Source: an uncultured Polaribacter sp. (GTDB taxonomy: Bacteria; Bacteroidota; Bacteroidia; Flavobacteriales; Flavobacteriaceae). Taken from it: a stretch of DNA of 6,200 nucleotides. Shown here one piece after another: positions 6,174 to 6,200 of the stretch (position 1 is its first letter; every line of letters starts with the position of its first letter). The position numbers and the translations under genes were made by a program. Location of the stretch: assembly GCA_913050305.1 (NCBI GenBank), contig CAJXAS010000111.1:1-6200 (forward strand), read 5' to 3'. The notes under the pieces are model-generated. The model was not told the DNA's origin and did no database searches. It worked only from the letters and a program-made list of their open reading frames with translations.

Positions 6174-6200
6174 ATGGGAACCAATAGTACCTCCAAAAAA
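6174..6200 (+). CDS. Possible start of a following gene, truncated by window edge
   Basis: ATG 6174 opens nine codons (MGTNSTSKK) that stay open to the window end, 44 nt after the pglF stop, with an in-frame stop upstream at 6141-6143. The leader is AT-rich without a clear ribosome binding site. The peptide is too short to identify. In comparable loci an export or chain-length protein often follows, but nothing here shows that. The frame may also be chance. Confidence 0.25.

Overview
The window is a stretch of a polysaccharide or protein-glycan biosynthesis locus from an AT-rich bacterium, most likely a marine-type member of the Flavobacteriaceae (Bacteroidota). The pointers are the low GC content, A-rich start regions with weak or absent Shine-Dalgarno sequences, and protein sequences that read like flavobacterial capsule or exopolysaccharide enzymes. 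That placement is inference; there is no rRNA or other marker here. Every convincing gene is on the + strand.

Layout. Positions 2-154 hold the last 50 codons of a gene, probably a family 4 glycosyltransferase. It overlaps a complete GT4 glycosyltransferase (144-1316). Next come a tightly packed PglC-type phosphoglycosyl transferase (1323-1925), a PglD-type sugar N-acetyltransferase (1930-2532) and a PglE-type PLP aminotransferase (2534-3661). Gaps between these genes are only 6, 4 and 1 nt, so this is almost certainly one operon. A 515-nt AT-rich non-coding stretch (3662-4176) follows, with a perfect 9-bp inverted repeat and smaller palindromes. After it is a 650-residue membrane-bound PglF-type nucleotide-sugar 4,6-dehydratase (4177-6129). 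The last 27 nt (from 6174) may be the start of another gene.

How the genes fit together. PglF, PglE and PglD homologues form the three-step route from UDP-GlcNAc to UDP-N,N'-diacetylbacillosamine: 4,6-dehydration, 4-amination and 4-N-acetylation. The PglC homologue would move the resulting phospho-sugar to undecaprenyl phosphate at the membrane, and the neighbouring GT4 enzyme is the natural candidate to add the second sugar, as PglA does in Campylobacter. The cassette therefore looks like the priming module of a surface glycan. Whether the glycan becomes capsule, exopolysaccharide or a protein modification cannot be told, because no flippase, polymerase, ligase or oligosaccharyltransferase is in view.

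Novelty. The genes are recognisable, and I see no evidence of an undescribed system. The points most worth a second look are the hairpin-bearing gap that separates pglF from the rest, and an EX7E-to-EX7Q change in the GT4 enzyme.
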